Source of the DNA: an uncultured Dietzia sp.
Lineage (GTDB): Bacteria > Actinomycetota > Actinomycetes > Mycobacteriales > Mycobacteriaceae
Length of the DNA stretch: 64,000 nucleotides
Assembly (NCBI RefSeq): GCF_937873725.1
Contig: NZ_CALMYY010000102.1
Coordinates: forward strand, 42,888 to 106,887
Direction of reading: 5' to 3'
Part shown: piece after piece, positions 37,052-45,592 of the stretch
How positions within the stretch are numbered: position 1 is the first letter of the stretch
How the letters are laid out: each line of letters opens with the position of its first letter
Program-made: the position numbers and the translations under genes
Notes under the pieces: generated by a model
Seen by the model: only the letters and a program-made list of their open reading frames with translations
Databases searched by the model: none
What the model was told of the DNA's origin: nothing

Positions 37052-37638
37052 GCCGACGGGGCCAGGGCCGCGACGTCGTCGACCGCCCGGCGCAGCTCGC
37101 GCGAGGCCGCGCAGTCACCCAGGCGTTCGGCGATCGCGTCGGCGATGGCGCCGTAGAACCACAGCTTCTCCTCCGGCCCGGCGTTGAAGATCCCCCACAT
37201 CTCGTCGCCGAGCTTGTCGTGCGCGGCGACCATCGAGCGCAGGTTGTGGATCTTGTCGGCCGCCGAGATGAGCAGGCACTCCTCGGAGTCGTCGAGCAGG
37301 GCCGCGAGGTAGCCCTCCTTACGGACGCGCCACGGCGGGGTCTCCTCGCCGGCGGTCTTCTCCTCGGAGACGCCGCGGACGAGTTCGGTGACCCGCTCGC
37401 CGAACTCGGCCGTCATGTCGTCGGCCGAGTAGACCGACGGCGGCACGTCCTCGAGCACGTCGTGGAGCAGGGCGGCGACCGCCACGTCCTGGTCGTCCGT
37501 GAAGTCGGACACGATCATCGCCACCGCCACCGGGTGGGCGATGTAGGGCGTCGGGTCGTCCTTGCGGGTCTGGCCGACGTGGCAGCGGGCGGCGACCGCG
37601 AGCGCGCGGTCGATGGTGGGGGTCCAGGTCAGGGACAT
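37048..37638 (-). CDS. HD-domain phosphohydrolase (small ppGpp-hydrolase-like)
   Basis: 196 residues. The metal-binding HD set is complete: AARCHVGQTRK, YIAHPVAV, LLHDVLEDV and AADKIHNLRSM. The spacing matches the hydrolase domain of RelA/SpoT and the small MESH1-type enzymes, including the ED pair that marks ppGpp hydrolysis (HDVLED). No synthetase domain is present. It probably degrades (p)ppGpp or a related nucleotide in the cytoplasm. Co-translated with the YbjN-like gene downstream. Start ATG has GAGGAGTGCACC just upstream. Confidence 0.85.
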   Translation of the reverse strand: MSLTWTPTIDRALAVAARCHVGQTRKDDPTPYIAHPVAVAMIVSDFTDDQDVAVAALLHDVLEDVPPSVYSADDMTAEFGERVTELVRGVSEEKTAGEETPPWRVRKEGYLAALLDDSEECLLISAADKIHNLRSMVAAHDKLGDEMWGIFNAGPEEKLWFYGAIADAIAERLGDCAASRELRRAVDDVAALAPSA

Positions 37639-37850
37639 GGTGCACTCCTCTGGGGAGGGGGCCCGGCGCCGGGCGACGCCGCCGGGTCGTGGGCTCAGAG
37701 CCGGGGCTCGTCTCCCACACCTGCAGTAGACACCACGGGTACGACATGTGGGGCGCGGAGCGGTCCGCGCCGGCGCGGGTGGAACCGATCGGTGCGGCGG
37801 GGACGTCGTACCCCATGACGACGTAGGGGCGACGACGACGAGGTGAGCAC

Positions 37851-38159
37851 ATGCCCGACGGGACGATCAGGGCGGACGCCGGGCGGATCGCGAGCGCGGT
37901 CCCGGTGTTCCGGCACGCCGGCGATGCGGCGGCGGGGGTCACGTTTCCGCAGGTGGCGGCGGGGGTGGAGGCGGCGCTCCCCGGCGGGTCGGCGATCGCC
38001 TCGGCGGTGGACCGGGCGTGCGGCGCGGCGGCGGCGTGCGCCGCACGCAGCGCCGGCAGGCTCACCGGGTTGGCGGACTTCGCCGCCGGGGCGCACCGTC
38101 TCCTCGAGGCGTCGGACGAGGACGTCGCGGGGCTGCTCGGGGCGGTGGCGAGGCGCTGA
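37851..38159 (+). CDS. Small helical protein, EspC/WXG100-like
   Basis: 102 residues, Ala-rich and almost wholly helical, with no signal peptide. The arrangement IRADAGRIASAVPVFRHAGD, then a turn, ACGAAAACAARSAGRLTGLADFAAGAHRLLEASDEDVA resembles ESX-secretion-associated EspC-like (type VII target) proteins; D-E-D-V-A-x-x-L near the end is similar to the tail of that family. There is no W-x-G motif and no ESX gene nearby. GAGGTGAG precedes the ATG with correct spacing. Family assignment is moderate. Confidence 0.6.
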   Translation: MPDGTIRADAGRIASAVPVFRHAGDAAAGVTFPQVAAGVEAALPGGSAIASAVDRACGAAAACAARSAGRLTGLADFAAGAHRLLEASDEDVAGLLGAVARR

Positions 38160-38160
38160 G

Positions 38161-39294
38161 TCAGAACGTCTTGGCGTCGATCACGAACCGGTAGCGGACA
38201 TCCGAACGGACCACGCGGTCGTAGGCCTCGTTGATCCGGTCCGCCGAGATGAGCTCGATCTCGGCGGTGATCCCGTGCTCGGCGCAGAAGTCGAGCATCT
38301 CCTGGGTCTCGGGGATGCCGCCGATCATGGAGCCGGTGAGGATCTTGCGGCCGCCGGTCACCGAGCCCGCGCGCAGCGTCATGGGCTCGCTCGGGATGCC
38401 GATCTCGACCATCGCGCCGCGCGGCTTGAGCGTGGCGAGGAACCGGTCCAGCGGGAGGGGAGCGGAGACCGTGTTGAGGATGACGTCGAAGGCGCCCCGG
38501 AGCTCGCGGAGCGTCTGCTTGCCCTCGTCGCCGGCGGTGGCGTAGTGCTCGACGGCGCCGTACCGCAGCGAGTCGTCGCGCTTGGAGGTGGTCTGCGACA
38601 GGACCGTCACCTCGGCACCCATCGCCACCGCGAGCTTCACGCCGACGTGCCCGAGCCCACCCATGCCGATCACCGCGACCTTCGTGCCCGGGCCGACGTT
38701 CCACTGCTTGAGCGGGGAGAACATGGTGATCCCCGCGCACAGCAGCGGTGCGGCCGCGGCCGGGTCGAGGCCCTCGGGGACGGAGACGACCATGCGCTCC
38801 TCCACCACGATGTGCGTTGAGTAGCCGCCGTTCGTCACCGGCCCCTCCGGGTCGCCCTCGGGCAGCGGTGAGCCGTAGGTCGCGACCGACCCGCGCTCGC
38901 ACTCCTGCTCCTGACCGGACGCGCACGGCGAGCACTCGTGGCAGGCTCCCACTAGGCACCCGACGCCCACGCGATCGCCGACCGCGTGCCGGGTGACCTC
39001 GGAGCCGACCTCGCGGACGATGCCGACGATCTCGTGCCCGGGCGCCACGGGGTAGGTGGTCCGGCCCCACTCGCCGCGGACGTGGTGGATGTCGGAGTGG
39101 CAGATGCCGGCGTACTCGATCTCGATGAGCACGTCGGCCGGGCGGGTCCCCTGCCGCCGGAGCGGGTTCTCCCCCGGGGGGCCTCCCGGTGCGGGGGGGG
39201 CCCGGGGGGGCCCGTCCTTGTGAGGTCCTCTTTCGGGTCGGGTCCGTGGTCTCCCGCCACAGTAGAGGTCGACAGCGATCCGGCGGGTCCGCAC
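38161..39294 (-). CDS. Zinc-dependent NAD(P) alcohol dehydrogenase (cinnamyl-alcohol-dehydrogenase type), abnormal N-terminus
   Basis: The conserved enzyme runs from about 39156 to 38161. It has the catalytic zinc site GICHSDIH and GHE, the structural zinc cysteines GACHECSPCASGQEQEC, and the cofactor fold VIGMGGLGHVGVKLA. These place it with broad-range aldehyde-reducing CAD enzymes. The first 46 codons from the GTG at 39294 do not look like this family and pass through G and C homopolymer runs (39171-39213). No ATG or ribosome-binding site fits. The true start is therefore unclear and a sequencing indel or rearrangement is possible; the catalytic part is intact. Confidence 0.75.
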   Translation of the reverse strand: MRTRRIAVDLYCGGRPRTRPERGPHKDGPPRAPPAPGGPPGENPLRRQGTRPADVLIEIEYAGICHSDIHHVRGEWGRTTYPVAPGHEIVGIVREVGSEVTRHAVGDRVGVGCLVGACHECSPCASGQEQECERGSVATYGSPLPEGDPEGPVTNGGYSTHIVVEERMVVSVPEGLDPAAAAPLLCAGITMFSPLKQWNVGPGTKVAVIGMGGLGHVGVKLAVAMGAEVTVLSQTTSKRDDSLRYGAVEHYATAGDEGKQTLRELRGAFDVILNTVSAPLPLDRFLATLKPRGAMVEIGIPSEPMTLRAGSVTGGRKILTGSMIGGIPETQEMLDFCAEHGITAEIELISADRINEAYDRVVRSDVRYRFVIDAKTF

Positions 39295-39310
39295 TGAGCC
39301 GAGGCAAGTG

Positions 39311-39350
39311 CTGACGCATGTCAGGTGGGGTCGCTATGATCTGGATCACA
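39311..39350 (+). promoter_or_regulatory. Promoter of acyl-CoA synthetase gene overlapped by a GlxR-like site
   Basis: CTGACG (39311-39316) and TATGAT (39335-39340) are 18 bases apart and form a plausible promoter with a 28-base leader. TATGA-TCTGGA-TCACA (39335-39350) matches TGTGA-N6-TCACA at nine of ten positions and covers the -10. A regulator bound here would repress. Confidence 0.5.
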
Positions 39351-39374
39351 CCCGCCTACGTGAAGGATTCCCCC

Positions 39375-40976
39375 ATGGCCGACACCGTCCGCGAGCAACT
39401 GCGCCGTCACGCCGACTCGGACGTCGTCGCGATCCGCTACGACGACCTCGCCGTGACCTGGCGCGACTACCTCGCCGGGGCCGACGCCCGCGCCGGCGCC
39501 GTCACGGGGATGCTCGACGACACGCGGCCGCGGCACGTGGGCACCCTCCTCGAGAACACCCCGGAGATGCTCTACGCGCTGGCCGCCGGCGCGTTCGGCG
39601 GATACGTCACCGTCGGCCTCAACGCCACCCGCCGCGGGGAGGGGCTGGCCAGCGACATCCGCAGGTCCGAGTGCCAGATCATCCTCACCGACTCCCGGCT
39701 CGGCCCGCTGCTCGACGGGCTGGACCTCGGCGACGTCCGGGTGATCGACACCGACTCCGACGAGTGGGCGGCGATCGTGGCCGCGTCCTCGGCACCCCAG
39801 GACCCGCCGCCGGTGGGGGCCATGGACCCGTTCATGCTCATCTTCACCTCGGGCACCTCGGGCGACCCCAAGGCGGTCCAGGTCGGCAACTTCACGGTGA
39901 CGATGTCGGGGGAGAACCTCGCCCCGTCCTTCGGCCTCACCTCCGACGACGTGCTGTACCTGTCCATGCCGCTGTTCCACTCCAACGCCATCATGAGCGG
40001 CTTCTCCCCGGCGATCGCGGCGGGCGCCACCATGGCGCTGGCCCGCCGTTTCAGCGCGACCCGGTTCGGCGACGACGTCCGCCGTTACGGCGTGACGTAC
40101 ATGAACTACGTGGGCAAGCCGCTGGCCTACATCCTCGACACCCCGGCCCGGCCCGACGACGCGCAGACCACGCTTCGCGCCGCGTTCGGCAACGAGGCCG
40201 CCGCCAAGGACATCCCGGCGTTCGCGGAGCGGTTCGGGTGCGAGGTCCGCGACGCCTACGGCTCCACCGAGCTCGCGGTGATCATCGTGCGGACCGAGAA
40301 CTCGCCGCCGGCGTCGATCGGGGAACCGTTCCCGGGGGTCGCCGTGTACGACCCCGCGACCGGCGAGGAGTGTCCCCGCGCGGTGTTCGACGACGACGGG
40401 GCCGTGGTCAACCTCGACGAGTGTGTGGGCGAACTCGTCAACACGCAGGGGGCGGGGTTCTTCGCCGGCTACTACAAGGACGATCGCTCGACGTCGGACC
40501 GGATGCGCGACGGGATGTACTGGTCCGGCGACCTGGCCTACCGCGACGCGGACGGCTACGTCTACATGGCCGGCCGCAGCGGGGACTGGTTGCGGGTCGA
40601 CGGCGAGAACATGGCCACCGGCATCGTCGAGGAGATCCTGCTGCGCAACCCGGCGGTCTCCCGGGTCGCCGTCTACGGCCTGCCGGACCCGCGCGGGGTG
40701 GGCGATCAGCTCGCCGCCGCGATCGTGCCCCGGCACGACGCCGACCTCGACCCCGAGGGCTTCGAGGAGTTCCTCGGCGCCCAGGCCGACCTCTCGACCA
40801 AGGCGTGGCCGCGCTGGGTGCGGGTGGCCGGGTCCCTGCCCACCACCGCCACCAACAAGATCCTCAAGCGGGAGCTGGTCAGGGAGGGCGTCGGCGCGGG
40901 CGCGGCCGCCGACACCTGGTGGGAGCGCGACGAGCGGGGCACGGCCTACTCGGAGCTGTCCGGGTCGCGGGACTAG
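39375..40976 (+). CDS. Acyl-CoA synthetase (ANL superfamily, FadD-like)
   Basis: 533 residues with every adenylation motif: IFTSGTSGDPKAVQ (phosphate loop), DAYGSTE, YWSGDLAYRDADGYVYMAGRSGDWLRVDGENM and the catalytic lysine near the end in TTATNKILKREL. It activates a carboxylic or fatty acid to acyl-AMP and then to the CoA thioester. The N-terminal 60 residues match the fatty-acyl-CoA-synthetase branch and not acetyl-CoA synthetase. GAAGGA precedes the ATG. It is 13 bases before the luciferase-like gene, so the two are likely co-transcribed. Confidence 0.93.
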   Translation: MADTVREQLRRHADSDVVAIRYDDLAVTWRDYLAGADARAGAVTGMLDDTRPRHVGTLLENTPEMLYALAAGAFGGYVTVGLNATRRGEGLASDIRRSECQIILTDSRLGPLLDGLDLGDVRVIDTDSDEWAAIVAASSAPQDPPPVGAMDPFMLIFTSGTSGDPKAVQVGNFTVTMSGENLAPSFGLTSDDVLYLSMPLFHSNAIMSGFSPAIAAGATMALARRFSATRFGDDVRRYGVTYMNYVGKPLAYILDTPARPDDAQTTLRAAFGNEAAAKDIPAFAERFGCEVRDAYGSTELAVIIVRTENSPPASIGEPFPGVAVYDPATGEECPRAVFDDDGAVVNLDECVGELVNTQGAGFFAGYYKDDRSTSDRMRDGMYWSGDLAYRDADGYVYMAGRSGDWLRVDGENMATGIVEEILLRNPAVSRVAVYGLPDPRGVGDQLAAAIVPRHDADLDPEGFEEFLGAQADLSTKAWPRWVRVAGSLPTTATNKILKRELVREGVGAGAAADTWWERDERGTAYSELSGSRD

Positions 40977-40989
40977 TGGGCGCGCCCTG

Positions 40990-42000
40990 ATGGTCTTCGT
41001 CGTCACCCGGTTCGACTTCCGGGCCCCGGGCGCGGGACCGGAGGAGCGCCGCGACCGCTACCGCGCCGCCCTCGACATGGCCCGCTACGCGGAGGAGTGC
41101 GGCCACGACGCCGTCAACCTCTCCGAACACCACGGCTCCGAGGACGGGTACCTGCCCTCGCCGCTCGTCGCGGCCGCGGCGGTGGCGGCGGTGACCGGAC
41201 GCATCCCCATCACGGTGTGGGCCCTGATCGCGCCCCTGTACGACCCGGTCCGGCTGGCCGAGGACATCTCCGTCCTCGACCACATCGCCTCGGGCCGGGT
41301 GAGCTTCACCTTCGGCCTGGGCTACCGCCCGAGCGAGTACGCGCTGCACTCACGCGAGTGGGGGACCCGGGGCGCCCGTCTGGACTACCAGCTGGAGACC
41401 CTGCTGGCCGCCTGGCGGGGCGAGCCCGTCGGCGACGACCCGGCCGACGGCTCCCCGCGGTCCTCGCCCACCCCGCGGCCGTTCTCGGACCCCCACCCCC
41501 TCATCTTCCTCGGCGGCGGCGCCGCGGCCGCCCGGCGGGCCGGGCGGCTCGGCATGCACTTCCAGCCGCAGGTCGACGATCCCGCGCTCGCCGCGCTCTA
41601 CCGGTCGCAGTGCCTCGCACACGGGCACCGGCCCGGCCTCGTCGTCGAACCCGTCCCCGGCCCCGCGACGGTCTTCTGCGCCGAGGACCCCGATGAGTTC
41701 TGGGCGCGGCACGGCCACCACCTCCTGGCCGACGCCCTCGGGTACCGCGCGTGGCAGACCGGCGCCGGCGACGCCGGCGGCACCCGGAGTTCCTTCGTCC
41801 ACTCCGACGCCCGCACCGTCGACGAGCTGCGCGCCGAGGGCGTCTACCTGGTGGCGACCCCCGACCAGCTGGTACGGCTCGTGCGCGACGGCGACCTGGG
41901 GCTCATCGCCACCCACCCGCTGTGCGGCGGCCTCCCGGTCGAGGCGGGGTGGGAGTCGCTACGGCTGCTCGGCGAGCGGGTGTTGCCGGAGGTCCGCTGA
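40990..42000 (+). CDS. LLM-class flavin-dependent oxidoreductase
   Basis: 336 residues with the luciferase-like barrel: VTRFDFRAPGAGPEERRDRY, NLSEHHGSEDGYLPSPLVAAAA, WALIAPLYDPVRLAEDISVLDHIASGRVSFTFGLGYRP and late PLIFLGGGAAAARRAGRLG. Together with the preceding acyl-CoA synthetase it could act on an acyl or aldehyde substrate, but no specific reaction can be named. The last 42 bases overlap the convergent adenosine-deaminase-like gene, a long overlap that makes both C-termini fixed by shared sequence. Confidence 0.9.
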   Translation: MVFVVTRFDFRAPGAGPEERRDRYRAALDMARYAEECGHDAVNLSEHHGSEDGYLPSPLVAAAAVAAVTGRIPITVWALIAPLYDPVRLAEDISVLDHIASGRVSFTFGLGYRPSEYALHSREWGTRGARLDYQLETLLAAWRGEPVGDDPADGSPRSSPTPRPFSDPHPLIFLGGGAAAARRAGRLGMHFQPQVDDPALAALYRSQCLAHGHRPGLVVEPVPGPATVFCAEDPDEFWARHGHHLLADALGYRAWQTGAGDAGGTRSSFVHSDARTVDELRAEGVYLVATPDQLVRLVRDGDLGLIATHPLCGGLPVEAGWESLRLLGERVLPEVR

Positions 42001-42993
42001 TCTGCCGATCCGGGCGAGGGCGTCGCGCTTGAGGTCGTCGGGTGCGAAGGAGCACTCGATCGAGGTCCGGGCGCAGTCGACGAGCCGGGCGTCTGGGACG
42101 CCCATCCGCTCGCCGGCCAGCACGTACTCGTCCACCACGTCCACGCCGAACAGCAGCGGGTCGTCGGCGTTGATCGAGCAGCGCACCCCGGCCTCGAGCA
42201 GGGCCGGCAGCGGGTGGTCCTCGAGCGCCGGGACCACGCCCAGCACCACGTTGGAGGTGGGGCAGACGTCCAGGCAGATCCCGCGCTCGGCGAGCAGCTC
42301 CACCACCCGCGGGTCCTCCACGGCGCGGACGCCGTGCTGGATGCGGTCCACGCCCAGTTCGATGGCGGACCGCACCTCCTCCGGGCCGGCCAGCTCGCCG
42401 GCGTGGGGCACCACCCCGAGTCCGGCGTCGCGGGCGATCCCGAACGCCTCCGCTGCCGCGCCGACCGGGCTGGCCCGCTCGTCGGCCACCAGGCCCACCG
42501 CCACCACGCCACGGTCGGCGAAGCGCGCGGCCAGGCGGGCGGCGGCGAGCGCGTGCTCGGGGCCGGCCCCGCGGTCGATGCTCACTATGGCCCCGGTCCA
42601 CACCCCGTGACGTCGCCCGGCCGCGGCGGCGGCCGGGAGGATGAACTCCAGCGCGGCCTCGGCGGAGTCGAAGGCGGCCGCCTTCTCGGGGATGGAGGCG
42701 TACTCCAGCGCCACGACGCCCTGCGCGGCGGCGTCGGCCACGACCTCGTCGAGCAGCCGCTCGACCCGCTCCGGGGTGCGCAGCAGCCCGATGAGCAGTC
42801 CGTACGCGTCGAGGAACGCGGTGAAGTCCGCGTACTCCACGAGCGGGGGCACCTCAATGCGGTCCTCCGCGCAGAACTCCCGCAGCGTCGACTCGCGCAT
42901 CGCCGCCTCGAGGTGCACGTGGAGGTGCGCCTTGGGCAGCCCGGCGTAGCGGCCGGCCGGGTCGGGACGTCCGGTGGTCGCCCGCGCGCTCAC
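41959..42993 (-). CDS. Adenosine deaminase-like amidohydrolase
   Basis: 344 residues. The zinc set is complete: KAHLHVHLE near residue 22, VVPHAGE, RIQHGVRA and SINADDPLLFGV. Spacing and the CPTSN motif fit adenosine/AMP-deaminase family enzymes. Deamination of adenosine or a related purine is likely; a 6-aminodeoxyfutalosine deaminase is the main alternative. The GTG start overlaps the symporter stop (GTGA). The C-terminus shares 42 bases with the opposite-strand oxidoreductase gene. Confidence 0.88.
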   Translation of the reverse strand: MSARATTGRPDPAGRYAGLPKAHLHVHLEAAMRESTLREFCAEDRIEVPPLVEYADFTAFLDAYGLLIGLLRTPERVERLLDEVVADAAAQGVVALEYASIPEKAAAFDSAEAALEFILPAAAAAGRRHGVWTGAIVSIDRGAGPEHALAAARLAARFADRGVVAVGLVADERASPVGAAAEAFGIARDAGLGVVPHAGELAGPEEVRSAIELGVDRIQHGVRAVEDPRVVELLAERGICLDVCPTSNVVLGVVPALEDHPLPALLEAGVRCSINADDPLLFGVDVVDEYVLAGERMGVPDARLVDCARTSIECSFAPDDLKRDALARIGRSADLRQHPLAEQP

Positions 42994-44459
42994 GCCTTCG
43001 GTTCGACGTCGCGGGCCTGGTTGGCCACGTGCTGGAGGGTCATCGGATCGGAACCGTCCCAGCATGTGACGTTCCTGGCCCGGGGCAGGTCGTCCCGGTG
43101 GAAGACCGGGTTGTGGCCCTTGGCCTTCTGCTGCAGATAGTGCTGCAGAAGGGCCACCGCGAGACCGCCGAGCGGGATGATCGCGATGAGGTTGATGGTG
43201 GCCATGACGCCCATGAACAGGTCGGCCAGGTTCCAGATGAGGTCGACCGAGCCCAGGCTCCCGCCCAGGACCGCGAGGATCACGAGGAGCCGGAACGTCA
43301 GGAGCGACGCGGGGTTCCCGCGCAGGAAGGTGATGTTGGCCTCGCCGTAGTACGAGTTGCCCAGGATGGAGGAGAACGCGAGGAAGAAGATCACCACCGT
43401 GAGGAAGGGCACGCCCCAGTCGCCGACCGAGGCCGCCAGCGAGTTCTGGGTGAGGGTGATGCCCTCGCGATCACCGCCGAACTCCGGGTTGGCGAGCAGG
43501 ATGATGAACGCGGTGGCCGAACACACGACGATCGTGTCGAAGTAGACCCCGAGGGCCTGGACCAGGCCCTGCTTGACGGGGTGGGAGACGGACGCGGTGG
43601 CGGCGGCGTTGGGGACCGAGCCCATGCCGGCCTCGTTGGAGAACAGCCCGCGGCGCATGCCCTGCATGATGGCCGCTCCGACGGCGGCCCCCGCCACCTC
43701 GCGGAAGCCGAGCGCGTGGCCGACGATGAGGGAGATCATCCCCGGGACCTCGGAGATGTTCAGCGCCACCACCACGAGGGCGACGATGATGTAAGCCACC
43801 GCCATCACGGGGACGATGATCTCGGTGACCGCCGACAGGCGACGGATGCCACCGAAGATCACGACCCCCACGACGAGGGCGAGCACGAGTCCGATGATCA
43901 GGCCGGGAGCGAAGCCCTCGAGCGAGAACTGGTTGCGGACGGACTGGGCGATGGAGTTGGCCTGGACCGCGTTGAACACGAACCCGTAGGTGACCGTGAT
44001 GATGACGGCGAACAGCACGGCCACCGGCTTCCAGCCCAACCCGTCACGGATGTAGTAGGCGGGCCCGCCCACGTAGGAGTCCCTGCCCTTGACCTTGTAG
44101 AGCTGCGCGAGCGTGGACTCGATGAAGGCGGTGGCGCCGCCGATGATCGCCAGCAACCACATCCAGAACACCGCGCCCGGCCCGCCGACGGTGATCGCGA
44201 TGGCCACGCCCGCGACGTTGCCCGTGCCCACGCGGGACGCCGCCGAGATGGTGAACGCCCGGAAGGCGGAGATGCCCTTCTTGTCCTCCTCGATATCCGA
44301 GGGCTTCTCGACGATCGTCTTGAGCATCTCCGGGAACATCCTGATCTGGACGATCAGGGTGGTGACGGAGAAGTAGAGACCGGCGCCCACGAGTAGCGCG
44401 ATGACCCCATACCAGTAGACGTCGTTGACGGAGACGATGAAATCGGTGACGGCGCTCAC
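42990..44459 (-). CDS. Alanine/glycine:cation symporter (AGCS family)
   Basis: 489 residues, about eleven helices. Family landmarks are AASRVGTGNVAGVA, the EST-x-A-Q stretch FIESTLAQLYKVKG, GGPAYYIRDGLG, and RRGLFSNEAGMGSVPNAAATA. It imports alanine or glycine with Na+ or H+. The GTG at 44459 is chosen because it begins just before the first helix; earlier in-frame starts extend into the divergent patatin gene. It is followed without gap by the deaminase gene. The region between it and the patatin gene is only 55 bases and must hold both promoters. Confidence 0.93.
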   Translation of the reverse strand: MSAVTDFIVSVNDVYWYGVIALLVGAGLYFSVTTLIVQIRMFPEMLKTIVEKPSDIEEDKKGISAFRAFTISAASRVGTGNVAGVAIAITVGGPGAVFWMWLLAIIGGATAFIESTLAQLYKVKGRDSYVGGPAYYIRDGLGWKPVAVLFAVIITVTYGFVFNAVQANSIAQSVRNQFSLEGFAPGLIIGLVLALVVGVVIFGGIRRLSAVTEIIVPVMAVAYIIVALVVVALNISEVPGMISLIVGHALGFREVAGAAVGAAIMQGMRRGLFSNEAGMGSVPNAAATASVSHPVKQGLVQALGVYFDTIVVCSATAFIILLANPEFGGDREGITLTQNSLAASVGDWGVPFLTVVIFFLAFSSILGNSYYGEANITFLRGNPASLLTFRLLVILAVLGGSLGSVDLIWNLADLFMGVMATINLIAIIPLGGLAVALLQHYLQQKAKGHNPVFHRDDLPRARNVTCWDGSDPMTLQHVANQARDVEPKA

Positions 44460-44514
44460 ACTGTGACCGTAGCGGACGGGCGGGCCCGACGCCGGGCGAC
44501 CTACCCTTGGAGGC

Positions 44515-45405
44515 GTGAACGATTTCGCGCCCACCGCCCCCGACGTCGCCCTGCTCTTCGAGGGCGGAGGGATGCGCGCGGTGCACACGGCCGGCGTGGT
44601 GGAGACCCTGATCGACGCGGGGATCCACACCGGACTGGCGGCGGGGATCTCCGCCGGCGCCTCCCACCTCGCCAACTACGTCTCGCGCGACAGCGTCCGG
44701 GCCCGCAAGAGCTTCGTCGAACTCGCGGCGGACCCCAACTTCGGTGACTGGCGCAGCTTCGCCCGCGGGAAGGGATTGTTCAACGCGGAGTACATCTACG
44801 AACAGACCGGGCTCCCCGACCAGGTGCTGCCGTACGACTTCCAGACCTACGCCGCGAGTGGCACGCAGGCCAGGATCGGGACGTTCCGGTGCTCGGACGG
44901 CGCCACGGTCTACTGGACCGAGGAGGACTCCTCGACGATGTCCGATCTGATGCGGATGGTGAGGTCGTCGTCGACGATGCCGGTGTGGATGCCGCCGGTG
45001 CTGATCGACGGCGAGTACTACGTGGACGGGGCCCTGGGGCGTGACGGCGGGATCCCGCTGTCGGCGGCCCGGGACGCCGGATACGAGAGGTTTCTGGTGG
45101 TGCTGACGCAGCCCCGGGGGTATCGGAAGATCCCCCCGCGGCGCCTCACGCCGTTCTACCGCTCCTATTTCCGGCGGTTCCCGGCGGTGGGGGAGGCCCT
45201 GCAGCACCGCTGGGCCCTCTACAACGAGACCCTCGACGAGATCGAGGCCCTGGAGGAGTCGGGGGATGCGGTGGTGTTCCGTCCGGAGCGGGTGATGATC
45301 CGCAGCTACGAGCGCCGGGTGGACCGCCTGGCCGAGGCCTATGTGCTGGGCAGGGAGCAGGCGCGGCGGGAGGTCGACACCTGGCTCGACTTCTGCGGGA
45401 TGTGA
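44515..45405 (+). CDS. Patatin-like phospholipase
   Basis: 296 residues from a GTG preceded by TTGGAGG. The oxyanion loop is EGGGMRA, the nucleophile GISAGA (Ser46), and the catalytic Asp171 lies in YVDGALG. This is the YjjU-like branch of bacterial patatins, with the typical C-terminal region PRGYRKIPPRR and YNETLDEIEAL. It should hydrolyse acyl groups from phospholipids or other lipids at the inner membrane face. No signal peptide. A strong hairpin follows its stop at once. Confidence 0.93.
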   Translation: MNDFAPTAPDVALLFEGGGMRAVHTAGVVETLIDAGIHTGLAAGISAGASHLANYVSRDSVRARKSFVELAADPNFGDWRSFARGKGLFNAEYIYEQTGLPDQVLPYDFQTYAASGTQARIGTFRCSDGATVYWTEEDSSTMSDLMRMVRSSSTMPVWMPPVLIDGEYYVDGALGRDGGIPLSAARDAGYERFLVVLTQPRGYRKIPPRRLTPFYRSYFRRFPAVGEALQHRWALYNETLDEIEALEESGDAVVFRPERVMIRSYERRVDRLAEAYVLGREQARREVDTWLDFCGM

Positions 45406-45435
45406 GATGCCCCGGTGGCGAACCACCGGGGCATC
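45406..45435. terminator. Perfect 13-bp hairpin with CGAA tetraloop
   Basis: GATGCCCCGGTGG (45406-45418) pairs perfectly with 45423-45435 across CGAA. It begins on the base after the patatin stop and ends ten bases before the stop of the convergent 48-residue gene, so it likely serves both. Confidence 0.88.
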
Positions 45436-45445
45436 CGACCGGCTG

Positions 45446-45592
45446 TCAGGAGCCGAAGAGCTCCGCGCCCCCGCCGAGGGTCTTGAGGATGTAGGCCGGC
45501 AGGCCGAGCAGGCCGTCGACGGCCGCCGAGCCGACGTTCGGGACGAGGTCGGCGGAGCCGGCGGAGAGGCCGTACCAGAAGTCAGAGATCAT
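45446..45592 (-). CDS. 48-residue microprotein, porin-like (PorA/PorH type)
   Basis: 48 residues: MISDFWYGLSAGSADL at the start and LPAYILKTLGGGAELFGS at the end. It has no signal peptide and no cysteine, is net acidic, and is rich in Gly, Ser and Leu with an amphipathic helical pattern. In size and style it resembles corynebacterial PorA and PorH (45-57 residues), which form channels in the mycolate outer membrane. AAAGGACTCACC just upstream of the ATG gives a good ribosome-binding site. It is divergent from a second microprotein 231 bases away. Homology is inferred from character, not alignment. Confidence 0.65.
   Translation of the reverse strand: MISDFWYGLSAGSADLVPNVGSAAVDGLLGLPAYILKTLGGGAELFGS

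Noticed and set aside
37695..38096. 133-codon minus-strand open frame over the EspC-like gene
   Set aside because: Arg-rich shadow; the plus-strand gene has a good ribosome-binding site and plausible helical product.
39171..39213. G/C runs considered as a G-quadruplex or terminator
   Set aside because: Runs are interrupted irregularly and lie where an enzyme N-terminus should be; a sequence error or breakpoint explains them better.
44456..44466. TCACACTGTGA palindrome at the symporter start
   Set aside because: The half-sites are in the wrong orientation and spacing for CRP, and it includes the GTG start codon; likely chance.
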